From assembly GCF_900078755.1 (NCBI RefSeq), contig NZ_FKIH01000003.1: a stretch of DNA of 64,000 bases. One strand, written 5' to 3'. Position 1 is the first letter of the stretch, and each line of letters opens with the position of its first letter. Shown piece after piece: positions 18,234-25,905 of the stretch. The stretch comes from Ichthyocystis sparus. Its GTDB lineage: Bacteria > Pseudomonadota > Gammaproteobacteria > Burkholderiales > 2013Ark19i. A model generated the notes under the pieces. The model was not told the DNA's origin, ran no database searches, and saw only the letters and a program-made list of their open reading frames with translations. The position numbers and the translations under genes are program-made.

Positions 18234-18995
18234 ATGTGGTTTGCGAAAAAGAAAGATTACGATCGTTTTTGGTTCAAGAGTATTTTCCAACTAGCTGGAT
18301 TTATAGCTGTGTGTATGGTGTTGTTTGCTGCAGCGGTTATTGTTTTTATTTCTGATAATTTTTTCTACCAAGTGCGTATGCACATATTCGACAACTATAT
18401 TAACATATCAAAGCTTATCAGGGAGGAGAGTTTTTTTTTGCAGTCTATATCAGATTCTCATGCTGATAAAAAAAGTATCTTTGAGCGAGTGCTAGTTAAT
18501 AGCCAAAGTGAATTGTCACCATATTTGTACAATGGTGAGATATTCAAAATATATCCATCTAGCAAAGAAGCTAAGACTTTTTTAAGTCTTAATCCTGTTG
18601 AGGTTGGTAGATATGTGTCTCCAGAATGGTTAGAAGCAGCATTTCGTAGTATCTACCTACAGACCTATGTTTGGCGGACTATTTCATCGCATCATCTTGT
18701 TGTAGGCATGCCTGTTTTAAGCTCTGTAAGTCATGTAGACACAAATACTCACATGGCTATTTCATGGATTATTCCCGATTACCATTTTTCATTATATTGG
18801 TTTCGGTTGGGTGTAGTTTTTGCAATATTAATATTTATATCTTCTATAATTTTTTTGTTTATTTTTGTTCCATATATCAGAAATGTTCATGAGCCTGATA
18901 TGGCTATTGTGGAAAGGGGTCAAGATCGTTTCGATGCAGCATGGCGCAGACTTAGGAAAGCGCAAGTGTCTCTCCTGCACTTGGAGGATGATTAA
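18234..18995 (+). CDS. Unknown membrane protein with periplasmic domain
   Basis: Unrecognised, 253 residues. The ATG at 18234 with AAGG upstream is chosen; the longer frame would overlap folA by 83 bases. One membrane helix near residues 19-42, an extracytoplasmic domain of about 150 residues, and a second helix near 191-215, then a charged cytoplasmic tail. This is the layout of a sensor without an output domain. It starts 4 bases after folA and ends 2 bases before the next membrane protein, so the three genes 18234-22793 form one operon ending with a SpoIIE-type phosphatase. It may sense a signal for that enzyme; this is inference from context. Confidence 0.65.
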   Translation: MWFAKKKDYDRFWFKSIFQLAGFIAVCMVLFAAAVIVFISDNFFYQVRMHIFDNYINISKLIREESFFLQSISDSHADKKSIFERVLVNSQSELSPYLYNGEIFKIYPSSKEAKTFLSLNPVEVGRYVSPEWLEAAFRSIYLQTYVWRTISSHHLVVGMPVLSSVSHVDTNTHMAISWIIPDYHFSLYWFRLGVVFAILIFISSIIFLFIFVPYIRNVHEPDMAIVERGQDRFDAAWRRLRKAQVSLLHLEDD

Positions 18996-18997
18996 TT

Positions 18998-20812
18998 ATG
19001 AGAGTGTCACGTGTTACTGTGTACATCTTTTTAATTTCATTGCTAGTTACGAGTTTTTTGTTCAAGTACCTTTTCGTGGTTTTGACACCTGTTTCTAACC
19101 GTATTGTTGAAACACAGAGGGATCTACTTTTTAGACAAGTAATTAGGTCATCTGAAATGATACTTAATGAAAATGGTGGAGAAGGTATGTTGAAGGCATA
19201 CCTTAATAGACTTAAAAAACTTGCTACAAATGATCTTGTTAATGTAGAGATAGAAGATGAAGGCCACCATATTATTTGGTCGGCAATAAAAGGTGAATCC
19301 AAATACTATAAACTGGCTAAGCTACAAGTTTCTGGTAGCGCTTCTTCACCTCATAAGGAGTATTTTCTTAAAATATACTTCTCAACTGAGAATGATGTTT
19401 TCTCTGTGCCGTGGCTCGTATTAAGTGTAGTACTTTTTCTCGGGTTTTTTGTTCTGTATGAGTTAGTTCTGAGTTTGATTAATTCAGGTTTATGCTTGAG
19501 CCGATGGTGCTATCAACGCAACCTTTATTTTTGGTCTCAGGGAGATTTTTCTCAATTAGCTTTTGTGCCTGCCAGATATTCTGATCAATCAACTCAGCAA
19601 CAAATGTTTTTAGTACAATCAATAAATGAAATTTTTTCATTTTTGCAAAGACGCTGCCATGTTTTGCAAAATAGCACGGGTTCATCAGAGATAGTGGATG
19701 CTTGTCATCAGTTACTTGATGATGCAAAGTCCCAGGATAAGCTAACATCAAGATGTATTACGATGCTAACGGCATGGGCACCAATGACAGAGCTAAGATG
19801 GATGACTCTGCTTTTGTCTTGTCAATTAAGCATAATGTTGGAGTTAAATCTAAATTCTTTATTTTTAGTATTGTTTCTAATTATTTTATTTTTATCTTTA
19901 GGTTCAGTGGTAGCTAATACGGTAACTTATAGGTATTCCCGTCGCTTTGTAGGATTTTTGTCTTTGGGGCTGTCCTGGATAGGAGTACTGTTATTTTGGA
20001 AGTATCATACTATAGGTACTACCGTAGCGGCATTTGCAGTTGGACTTTTTTGCCATTCTCTTTCTTTGGTTCCTGACAGTCAAAAGGAAATTTTTAAGTA
20101 CATTATTCCACACAATGAGACGTTGAATTGGCCTATCAAGTATCTTTTGGGTGGGTTTTTCATTCCTGTGCCCTTGTTTTATGTCCTCTTGGAACGTGTG
20201 TCTCATGATAACTTGAGCTTTTTCCCTGCGGTGTTGCTATTTGTTACATCATTTTTTTTGTGGAGATATGTTCACCGTAATCCTGTTTGGCGCTACTCTA
20301 TGGTTCCTGCCAAAAGCTATACTAGCTTTTTTCATGCAAGCCCCCCCTTGATTGTTTTGTTTTTTTGTTTTGCAGGTGGTGGGTTAAGCTGGATCTTGTT
20401 CTACCAGACATCTCATTTTCTATCAGTATGGTTTATTGTTTTAGCTTGTCTAGTAAGTTTTTTCTCATATCTTAATAATAATCTTATTCTTAGGCGCTTG
20501 TTATTTTCTATTTTGGGAATATTTCTTCTTTGTATTCCTATTTTATCTGGATTTTGGGTAAATTTTTTGTCTCGTGATGCTCAGATTTTCACTTTAAGCC
20601 TTATTACCAGCATGTTTATAGATGTGTCATACAATCATGATAATTTGATGAGCAATCTTTATTCTCTTAGGTCAGTTTTTGCCATACTATTTGGCGGGAT
20701 TTTCTTTTATTTGGTGAATACGTGGAATAGTTTGAGTTTGTCACTAGCTATATTTTCTGTGTTTGGTGGGGTACTATTGTATCAGTACTGGGAAAAGTTC
20801 CATGATAATTAA
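18998..20812 (+). CDS. Unknown polytopic membrane protein with N-terminal sensor-like part
   Basis: Unrecognised, 604 residues. A helix at about 6-28, a periplasmic part of about 100 residues and a second helix near 129-152 resemble the topology of its two operon neighbours. A cytoplasmic stretch (about 155-265) follows, then a run of about ten to twelve hydrophobic segments (268-600) that looks transporter-like. I cannot name a family; a major-facilitator-type fold is one possibility. The end overlaps the phosphatase gene by 11 bases, so the products are probably made in step. A membrane-level receptor for the phosphatase pathway is a reasonable guess only. Confidence 0.65.
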   Translation: MRVSRVTVYIFLISLLVTSFLFKYLFVVLTPVSNRIVETQRDLLFRQVIRSSEMILNENGGEGMLKAYLNRLKKLATNDLVNVEIEDEGHHIIWSAIKGESKYYKLAKLQVSGSASSPHKEYFLKIYFSTENDVFSVPWLVLSVVLFLGFFVLYELVLSLINSGLCLSRWCYQRNLYFWSQGDFSQLAFVPARYSDQSTQQQMFLVQSINEIFSFLQRRCHVLQNSTGSSEIVDACHQLLDDAKSQDKLTSRCITMLTAWAPMTELRWMTLLLSCQLSIMLELNLNSLFLVLFLIILFLSLGSVVANTVTYRYSRRFVGFLSLGLSWIGVLLFWKYHTIGTTVAAFAVGLFCHSLSLVPDSQKEIFKYIIPHNETLNWPIKYLLGGFFIPVPLFYVLLERVSHDNLSFFPAVLLFVTSFFLWRYVHRNPVWRYSMVPAKSYTSFFHASPPLIVLFFCFAGGGLSWILFYQTSHFLSVWFIVLACLVSFFSYLNNNLILRRLLFSILGIFLLCIPILSGFWVNFLSRDAQIFTLSLITSMFIDVSYNHDNLMSNLYSLRSVFAILFGGIFFYLVNTWNSLSLSLAIFSVFGGVLLYQYWEKFHDN

Positions 20813-22793
20813 GAATAACTTTATTTTCCGTATAACTATTGCCATAATTATCTTGTACATAGCTAGTTCCATAATATTCCACTGGCAAGTAAGTAATCAC
20901 ATTAGAGACAATAACTTACAAATTTTGTCAATTCAGTCGCGCGCATGGAAGCGCATAGAGGAAAGAGCTTTTCGTTATATGGGCCACATACTAGACAGTT
21001 TGGTCCATGAAAACACTTCCTTGCCTTTATCAGATAAACCCCAAATTTTTACTGGTGCATATTATGGTGATCAAAAGGTCTATTATTGGCGTACAAATTA
21101 TTCAAGCTTGTCTAAATATTTTTTGTTGGGAGAAAGAGAATTTCAAACTTTTAGATCAAAGAAGGTTTGTGGATTGTTTCCAGATCGTAAAATTCATATG
21201 GCATGGCTTTGTTCTTATCCAACAAAGGCAGGACTGATAGTAGATTTTAAATTTATTTCTGAGGACTTAAAATTTATCTCTACCATACTTGGATTTTCTT
21301 CCGCTGTAGTTGATACGAGAAACCACTTGCTGGAGGGAGAATTTTTCAATTTGGATATTTCTAGTGTCAGCCATTCATATCCAACATCTTTTGATTCCCA
21401 CAATAATGGGCATCACTATTTATTTTTGACACAACCACTTTTGGATATGCACTCATCACATTTGGCAACTCTTGTTTCTAGGGTTGACCAAACAGAGTTT
21501 TATACCAAAATAAGGCAGGAATACTTCGCATTTTTTATACTCTTAGGAATTTTGCTTGGAGTTACTTGGTTTTGGTTGATCTTGAGTATAAATGATGGTT
21601 TATCTTGGTTGACCAATGTTTATGGTCTTCTCTCCTCACTATCACGAGGAGAGGTTATTCCCCCTATATCTGGCGATTTGCTCGCCCATGATAGTGAATC
21701 AAGCCAATTCTTTCAGCTAATTTACGAGCTTAGGGAGAATCGTCTAAGGTACGACATGTTTTTGCAAGAGCGTGATCGTGTTACGGAAAAGCGAGCACGT
21801 TTGGTTAGAAGACAACTGGAGATTTTGGCTCAAACCCTGGACCATGAATCCGAAGAGCAAATTATTCAGGAGTTGGGGAGAACGCAGCAAAGAGGGCATA
21901 GTAAGAGTGCTTCTGGCGGTGGTTTTTTTTCTGATTTCGCTAGTTTTACCGCTCTTTTTAAAAAATTGACCAACATGGTTGTTGATCAGCAAAGCCGTCT
22001 ACGTGTATTACTCAAACAGCTCCAGGTTGCTCTTATAAATGAGGCTCAGTTTCGTGCTTTACAGCAAGAGTTAGATATTGCTAGAAGTATTCAGGAAGCA
22101 AAATTGCCTAAAGATCCGCCATCGTTTAAGGAAATAGACCTGTTTGCCAAAATGATACCGTTTAGTGATGTCGGGGGGGATTTTTACGACTACTTTGAGC
22201 TTGGCAATTCATCCTTGTGTTTTGTCGTGGCCGATGTGTCAGGTAAAGGTATACCTGCAGCCCTTTTTATGGTTATTACACGTACCCTCCTTCGGGGGCT
22301 TGCAACACAAAATAGACCACTAGATGAAGTCGTCGATCAACTAAATGATTTGTTATGTTCTGATAATACTCAAGCTATGTTTGTTACCCTTTTTTGCGGG
22401 ATGCTTGACATAACCACTGGGCGCCTGTCCTATGTTAACTGCGGACATCCATCACCCGTTTTAATCAACAACAAAGGGTCTGCCGATTTCTTAAAAACAG
22501 AAAAGAATATGGCGTTGGCTGTGATCGAGGGTTTTCGCAACAAGTGCCAAAGCTTCCAATTATTTCCCGGAGATGTGCTGTTTATTTACACTGATGGACT
22601 ATCCGAATCACATTCTAAGGACGGTACGCTGTTCTACGGAGCTGATCGCCTGAAGACGCTCATGAGCGGCCAGCCTACAGTGTCATCAGCACAACATTAC
22701 GCAGAGCTGGCGTTCAACGACATAGAAGAATTCTCAGGAATGCTTGCAGAGGGAGACGACACCACCTGCCTTGTAATAAGGTACCTAGGCTAG
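20802..22793 (+). CDS. Membrane-bound SpoIIE/RsbU-type PP2C phosphatase
   Basis: Serine phosphatase expected to dephosphorylate a STAS anti-anti-sigma protein. The ATG at 20802 with GGGAAAAG upstream is chosen. Parts: helix 8-27, periplasmic domain to about 240, helix 243-263, linker and coiled coil (about 320-425), then the PP2C domain (about 425-663). Metal-binding motifs are present: VGGDFYDYF, VADVSGKGIPAALFM and FIYTDGLSE. A STAS protein lies nearby at 25541, and both sit inside the T3SS island, as in Bordetella btrU/btrV, which control a T3SS. The kinase partner is not in this window. The stop codon overlaps that of the convergent chaperone gene. Confidence 0.9.
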   Translation: MIIKNNFIFRITIAIIILYIASSIIFHWQVSNHIRDNNLQILSIQSRAWKRIEERAFRYMGHILDSLVHENTSLPLSDKPQIFTGAYYGDQKVYYWRTNYSSLSKYFLLGEREFQTFRSKKVCGLFPDRKIHMAWLCSYPTKAGLIVDFKFISEDLKFISTILGFSSAVVDTRNHLLEGEFFNLDISSVSHSYPTSFDSHNNGHHYLFLTQPLLDMHSSHLATLVSRVDQTEFYTKIRQEYFAFFILLGILLGVTWFWLILSINDGLSWLTNVYGLLSSLSRGEVIPPISGDLLAHDSESSQFFQLIYELRENRLRYDMFLQERDRVTEKRARLVRRQLEILAQTLDHESEEQIIQELGRTQQRGHSKSASGGGFFSDFASFTALFKKLTNMVVDQQSRLRVLLKQLQVALINEAQFRALQQELDIARSIQEAKLPKDPPSFKEIDLFAKMIPFSDVGGDFYDYFELGNSSLCFVVADVSGKGIPAALFMVITRTLLRGLATQNRPLDEVVDQLNDLLCSDNTQAMFVTLFCGMLDITTGRLSYVNCGHPSPVLINNKGSADFLKTEKNMALAVIEGFRNKCQSFQLFPGDVLFIYTDGLSESHSKDGTLFYGADRLKTLMSGQPTVSSAQHYAELAFNDIEEFSGMLAEGDDTTCLVIRYLG

Positions 22794-23314
22794 CCTCGTA
22801 TAGCACCCATTCGCGCTGCAGGTGGTGTGGGCCTAGTAGCCCCAGTGTGCGACGACTGCGGGTCGCTTCTGTCGTAACCACCCCCAAGCTCTGGTTCTTC
22901 CAAGCTTTCCAGGCCTCTCTCCAGCCGTCCTCGCCAGCGTTCTACTTGATCTAGAAATTGCTCCAGGACTCCACTCAAGTACTGCGCAGTAGCAATCTTG
23001 AGATCAACGCGCTTCCACAGTATGATTTCGTGATGTAGCTCATCCCACGCGAAACTGGCACCGCCAGTCTCGTTTCCATAAGCGTTGAGAGCCATAAGCT
23101 TGCGGCAGACCACGTCAGACACTGGTCCATCTAGATCCATTACCTTGGAATACAGGTGTATGACACCATCAACCGCGGAGTATTCTAAATTAACGGAGAA
23201 GCTTTTGTCAGCAATCAGAGCAGCCACACCCTGATCGTTGAGTTTAAGACTGGGTAATTTCAATAGCTCGCCAAGTTCAGTTATTAGGTTCTGAGCATCT
23301 TCCATAGTGTTCAT
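22790..23314 (-). CDS. CesT-family T3SS chaperone (class I)
   Basis: Probable secretion chaperone of 174 residues. The ATG at 23314 is chosen for the AGGAAAGG upstream. The N-terminal part (NLITELGELLKLPSLKLNDQG) and the strands (VAALIADKSFSVNLEYS, VIHLYSKVMDL) followed by an amphipathic helix (YLSGVLEQFLDQVERW) fit the Tir-chaperone fold. The C-terminal tail after about 140 is charged and probably disordered. It is the last gene of the minus-strand block after sctF, a place where other systems keep chaperones. Its client is unknown. Confidence 0.7.
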   Translation of the reverse strand: MNTMEDAQNLITELGELLKLPSLKLNDQGVAALIADKSFSVNLEYSAVDGVIHLYSKVMDLDGPVSDVVCRKLMALNAYGNETGGASFAWDELHHEIILWKRVDLKIATAQYLSGVLEQFLDQVERWRGRLERGLESLEEPELGGGYDRSDPQSSHTGATRPTPPAARMGAIRG

Positions 23315-23475
23315 TTGAGCACCTTTCCTACTTAATGTATCCCATGATCCCATTATCAGACAGACGCTTGTAGTGGGAGACTGAGAAGACGATAAGCACC
23401 TTTGTACTTCTTATTAATGGTATATCAGTACATGTTACATGTTTTTGTAGTTTTGCATGATAAAAATTTTTTCAA

Positions 23476-23727
23476 TTACATTCTCTGTATAATAGCTTTA
23501 AACAAATCACTAATATCCTTTATTATAGCACTGGTGGTTTCTATAACAACTGTCCACGTTTGTATGTACATTTGAAGCGATAACATATCTATTGCTGAAG
23601 GGTCTGGTTTGGAGCCAATTTTTTTTATCATCTCTCTAAGGCGAGCGTCTGAAGCCTCTATGGCATATGACATAAGGGATGCTGCGTCCTCAAATCCTAG
23701 TGCGGATGTGCCAAACGGGTTTTGCAT
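23476..23727 (-). CDS. sctF: T3SS needle filament protein SctF
   Basis: Subunit that polymerises into the extracellular needle. 83 residues, the usual size. A helix-turn-helix layout is visible with a KPDPSAIDMLSLQ turn, and the C-terminal VIKDISDLFKAIIQRM matches the conserved needle C-terminus (compare ...KDIDAAIIQ in PrgI). AAGGAG lies 7 bases before the ATG. It follows sctD and a small YscE-like gene, the same order as chlamydial cdsD-cdsE-cdsF. Confidence 0.9.
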   Translation of the reverse strand: MQNPFGTSALGFEDAASLMSYAIEASDARLREMIKKIGSKPDPSAIDMLSLQMYIQTWTVVIETTSAIIKDISDLFKAIIQRM

Positions 23728-23792
23728 GACTGCTCCTTTTATTATTAATTAAATTTATCTATGTCTTACCGAAGCCTTATTAGTAGTTCCTA

Positions 23793-24002
23793 CTACGACA
23801 TCCTGTCTAAGAAAGAAATAGCTGAACAAACTGCCTTCAGGCAAGACGTATAGGACTCAAAGTCAGACTTTTTTGTTCCTTCTTTGATAACTTTCTCTAA
23901 TCTCTTACGTGACTCAGCCAGCGTGTTACTATATTGTTCTAATTTTTTGCTCTTTTTGTTGCCAAGCTCTTTTCCAAAGTCAGTTAGTTTTGTATTTTCC
24001 AT
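23793..24002 (-). CDS. Small YscE/CdsE-like needle chaperone
   Basis: 69 residues, mostly helical and Lys-rich, with a helical hairpin pattern (LEQYSNTLAESRKRLEKVI, then SCLKAVCSAISFLDRM). Position between sctD and sctF matches cdsE in Chlamydia and the YscE role, which keeps needle subunits from polymerising early together with an SctG-type TPR protein (see 40342). Sequence alone is too short for certainty; the call rests mainly on size and place. Confidence 0.65.
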   Translation of the reverse strand: MENTKLTDFGKELGNKKSKKLEQYSNTLAESRKRLEKVIKEGTKKSDFESYTSCLKAVCSAISFLDRMS

Positions 24003-24007
24003 AGTTT

Positions 24008-25435
24008 CTACCTTCTCAGAACCAATTTCTGAGGTCCGTCAAGGACTATTTCGTTGTCATTAATTTCTGCCAAGCGGAAATTCCCAATATTACCGCCGAC
24101 CATAACACGTTTTCCTCCTTCAGTGATGATATACTTGTTGGCCCCATTGACAACTCCATAGATACCATACGCACCATAGTCCTTTGTGCTTTTGTATATA
24201 GCGTTGGCATACTTTTCTTTATCTGTATGCGCTTCTTTTTGATTAGATGTTTGGTTATCCGGTGTTTCAACTATATTGGCTGATACAGAAACTAGAGATT
24301 TGTATTTCTTACCGAACTCACTTAATAGTTGGTCCCACACGTGCATGGATGAAGAATTTAGTGATCCCCTAACCTGTATGGTGTTGTTATAGTACTGAAA
24401 AGACAGTGATCCCAGTCCCCTTCTTATGGCCTCTTTCTTAAGTTCGGATGATATATCTGATCCAGATTTGATATCTCCATAATCTACAGATGATACTCCT
24501 GTGACGCTAGTTTCTACCGTAGTGCCAACTCCAGCTATTTCACTATTCGATCCGAATCCACTTAAACTTACTACACCTTTTAAAGATACGTTCTTGAGGT
24601 GGATATTGGGGAATTTGTCTTTTAAAATTTCTTGCACGCTCTCTGCAATTTCAGATACCACGAATACACGCAGCAAAACTTGTCGCGATAAAGATGATAG
24701 TTTGCGTTCGATTTTATGTACATCAGATCTATCTGGCACATATCCTTTAATAACTATTTTTTGTGAATCACTTCGTTCAATATGTATGTTAAACCGTGAG
24801 AATTCATATGCAAGAATTATTTTAACGCTTGCTTCTAGCTTCTCCAGTTTACTCATGGCTTTTTGATAGCTGCTGACCCTCTTGCTGTTAGAGAGTACGA
24901 AGTGTGATCCTATCAGGCACAGCACTACCGTAAGAAATACTATTAGCATTACAAGTGCTTTAGAGCGATTTTTCTTATTTACAACAGTTTCCGTAGTGCT
25001 ACTGATTTTAATGACATCGTTTGCTGTATCGCCCGCAGCACTCCCACTTAACACAGTGTCTTCTATATTGTCATAATCATCGTCATCATCTTCGTCTTCA
25101 TTGGGTGACGGAGATGCTTGATATTGCTTTGTCTGTTCGGGAGATGGTATTTCTTGCGGCCAAATTTGGCTAGACAAGGCTACACTTATTGGAACTACAC
25201 CAAGCCAAAATACATCACCTGGGGATAGGGTAACTGGGAATGCTTTATCAGTTAGCTTTATAGACCAAGTTGATTTATCTATTGTTACAACTGCTGCCTC
25301 TGGTAGCATCCCAGGGTCACTGAGAACAATGTCACATTCAGGGGCAGAGCCTATTGTAATTGAACCAGACGCAGTCATTTTTGCACCGGCATGAATGCCA
25401 GCTAATATTCTGATTTCATGAGACATCTTTTCCAT
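24008..25435 (-). CDS. sctD: T3SS inner-membrane ring protein SctD
   Basis: Outer ring of the inner-membrane base. Residues 1-100 form an FHA-like cytoplasmic domain (EIRILAGIHAGAKM..SGSITIGSAPECDIVLSDPG). An acidic linker (EDEDDDDDYDN) and a single membrane helix at about 158-180 follow, then the periplasmic ring-building domains (VIKGYVPDRSDVHKIERKL, VSLSGFG..). 475 residues. Start uncertain between 25435 and the ATG at 25426. It heads the minus-strand block sctD-yscE-like-sctF-chaperone and is divergent from the STAS gene with about 105 bases between them. Confidence 0.92.
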   Translation of the reverse strand: MEKMSHEIRILAGIHAGAKMTASGSITIGSAPECDIVLSDPGMLPEAAVVTIDKSTWSIKLTDKAFPVTLSPGDVFWLGVVPISVALSSQIWPQEIPSPEQTKQYQASPSPNEDEDDDDDYDNIEDTVLSGSAAGDTANDVIKISSTTETVVNKKNRSKALVMLIVFLTVVLCLIGSHFVLSNSKRVSSYQKAMSKLEKLEASVKIILAYEFSRFNIHIERSDSQKIVIKGYVPDRSDVHKIERKLSSLSRQVLLRVFVVSEIAESVQEILKDKFPNIHLKNVSLKGVVSLSGFGSNSEIAGVGTTVETSVTGVSSVDYGDIKSGSDISSELKKEAIRRGLGSLSFQYYNNTIQVRGSLNSSSMHVWDQLLSEFGKKYKSLVSVSANIVETPDNQTSNQKEAHTDKEKYANAIYKSTKDYGAYGIYGVVNGANKYIITEGGKRVMVGGNIGNFRLAEINDNEIVLDGPQKLVLRR

Positions 25436-25540
25436 AATCCGTTCCGAGTTTCATTTCATCGCTGGTTCGAGCGTTTTTCTTTATTTCTCGACCCGCATAA
25501 TGTATATTACTTCCTTTTGCTTACAGTGGTGGAGGTTCCC

Positions 25541-25891
25541 GTGAGTTGGACTGAGGGTATTGAGGATGGAGTTTATGTAATCCACCTCGCCGATCGCTTG
25601 GATGGCGCCTCTGCTTCTGATTTTGAGAGAGTTGTTACTCTTGTTTCAGAAGGGCAACACACTAAGGTGGTTCTTGATATGTCTGGTCTTGTATACATTA
25701 GCTCTGCTGGTTTACGAGTGGTTCTTTTGCTTGGCAAAAAAGTACGTTCCATGAAAGGTGTTTTGGTCCTGTCTTCTCTATCTAGCATGGTTCGCGAGAT
25801 ATTTGATGTTAGTGGGTTCTTGTCCCTTTTCCCCGTAGCAGATAGTCTTGAAAAAGCCAAAAAAATCTTTGAAGAAGAAGGTGAAGACTAA
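25541..25891 (+). CDS. STAS-domain anti-anti-sigma factor (RsbV/BtrV type)
   Basis: 116 residues, a single STAS domain. The GTG at 25541 is chosen because GGAGG stands 5 bases upstream; the longer frame would run through the sctD promoter region and start with non-STAS sequence. The core VVLDMSGLVYISSAGLRVVL carries the usual phosphorylatable serine in YISSAG. In partner-switching systems the unphosphorylated form binds an anti-sigma kinase. Its likely phosphatase is at 20802. It is a lone + gene between two minus-strand T3SS blocks. Confidence 0.9.
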   Translation: MSWTEGIEDGVYVIHLADRLDGASASDFERVVTLVSEGQHTKVVLDMSGLVYISSAGLRVVLLLGKKVRSMKGVLVLSSLSSMVREIFDVSGFLSLFPVADSLEKAKKIFEEEGED

Positions 25892-25905
25892 AGTTATATT
25901 ATCCA

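Noticed and set aside
25418..25540. Longer N-terminus for the STAS protein
   Set aside because: It would overlap the sctD start and has no STAS-like sequence; the GTG at 25541 has a GGAGG in the right place.
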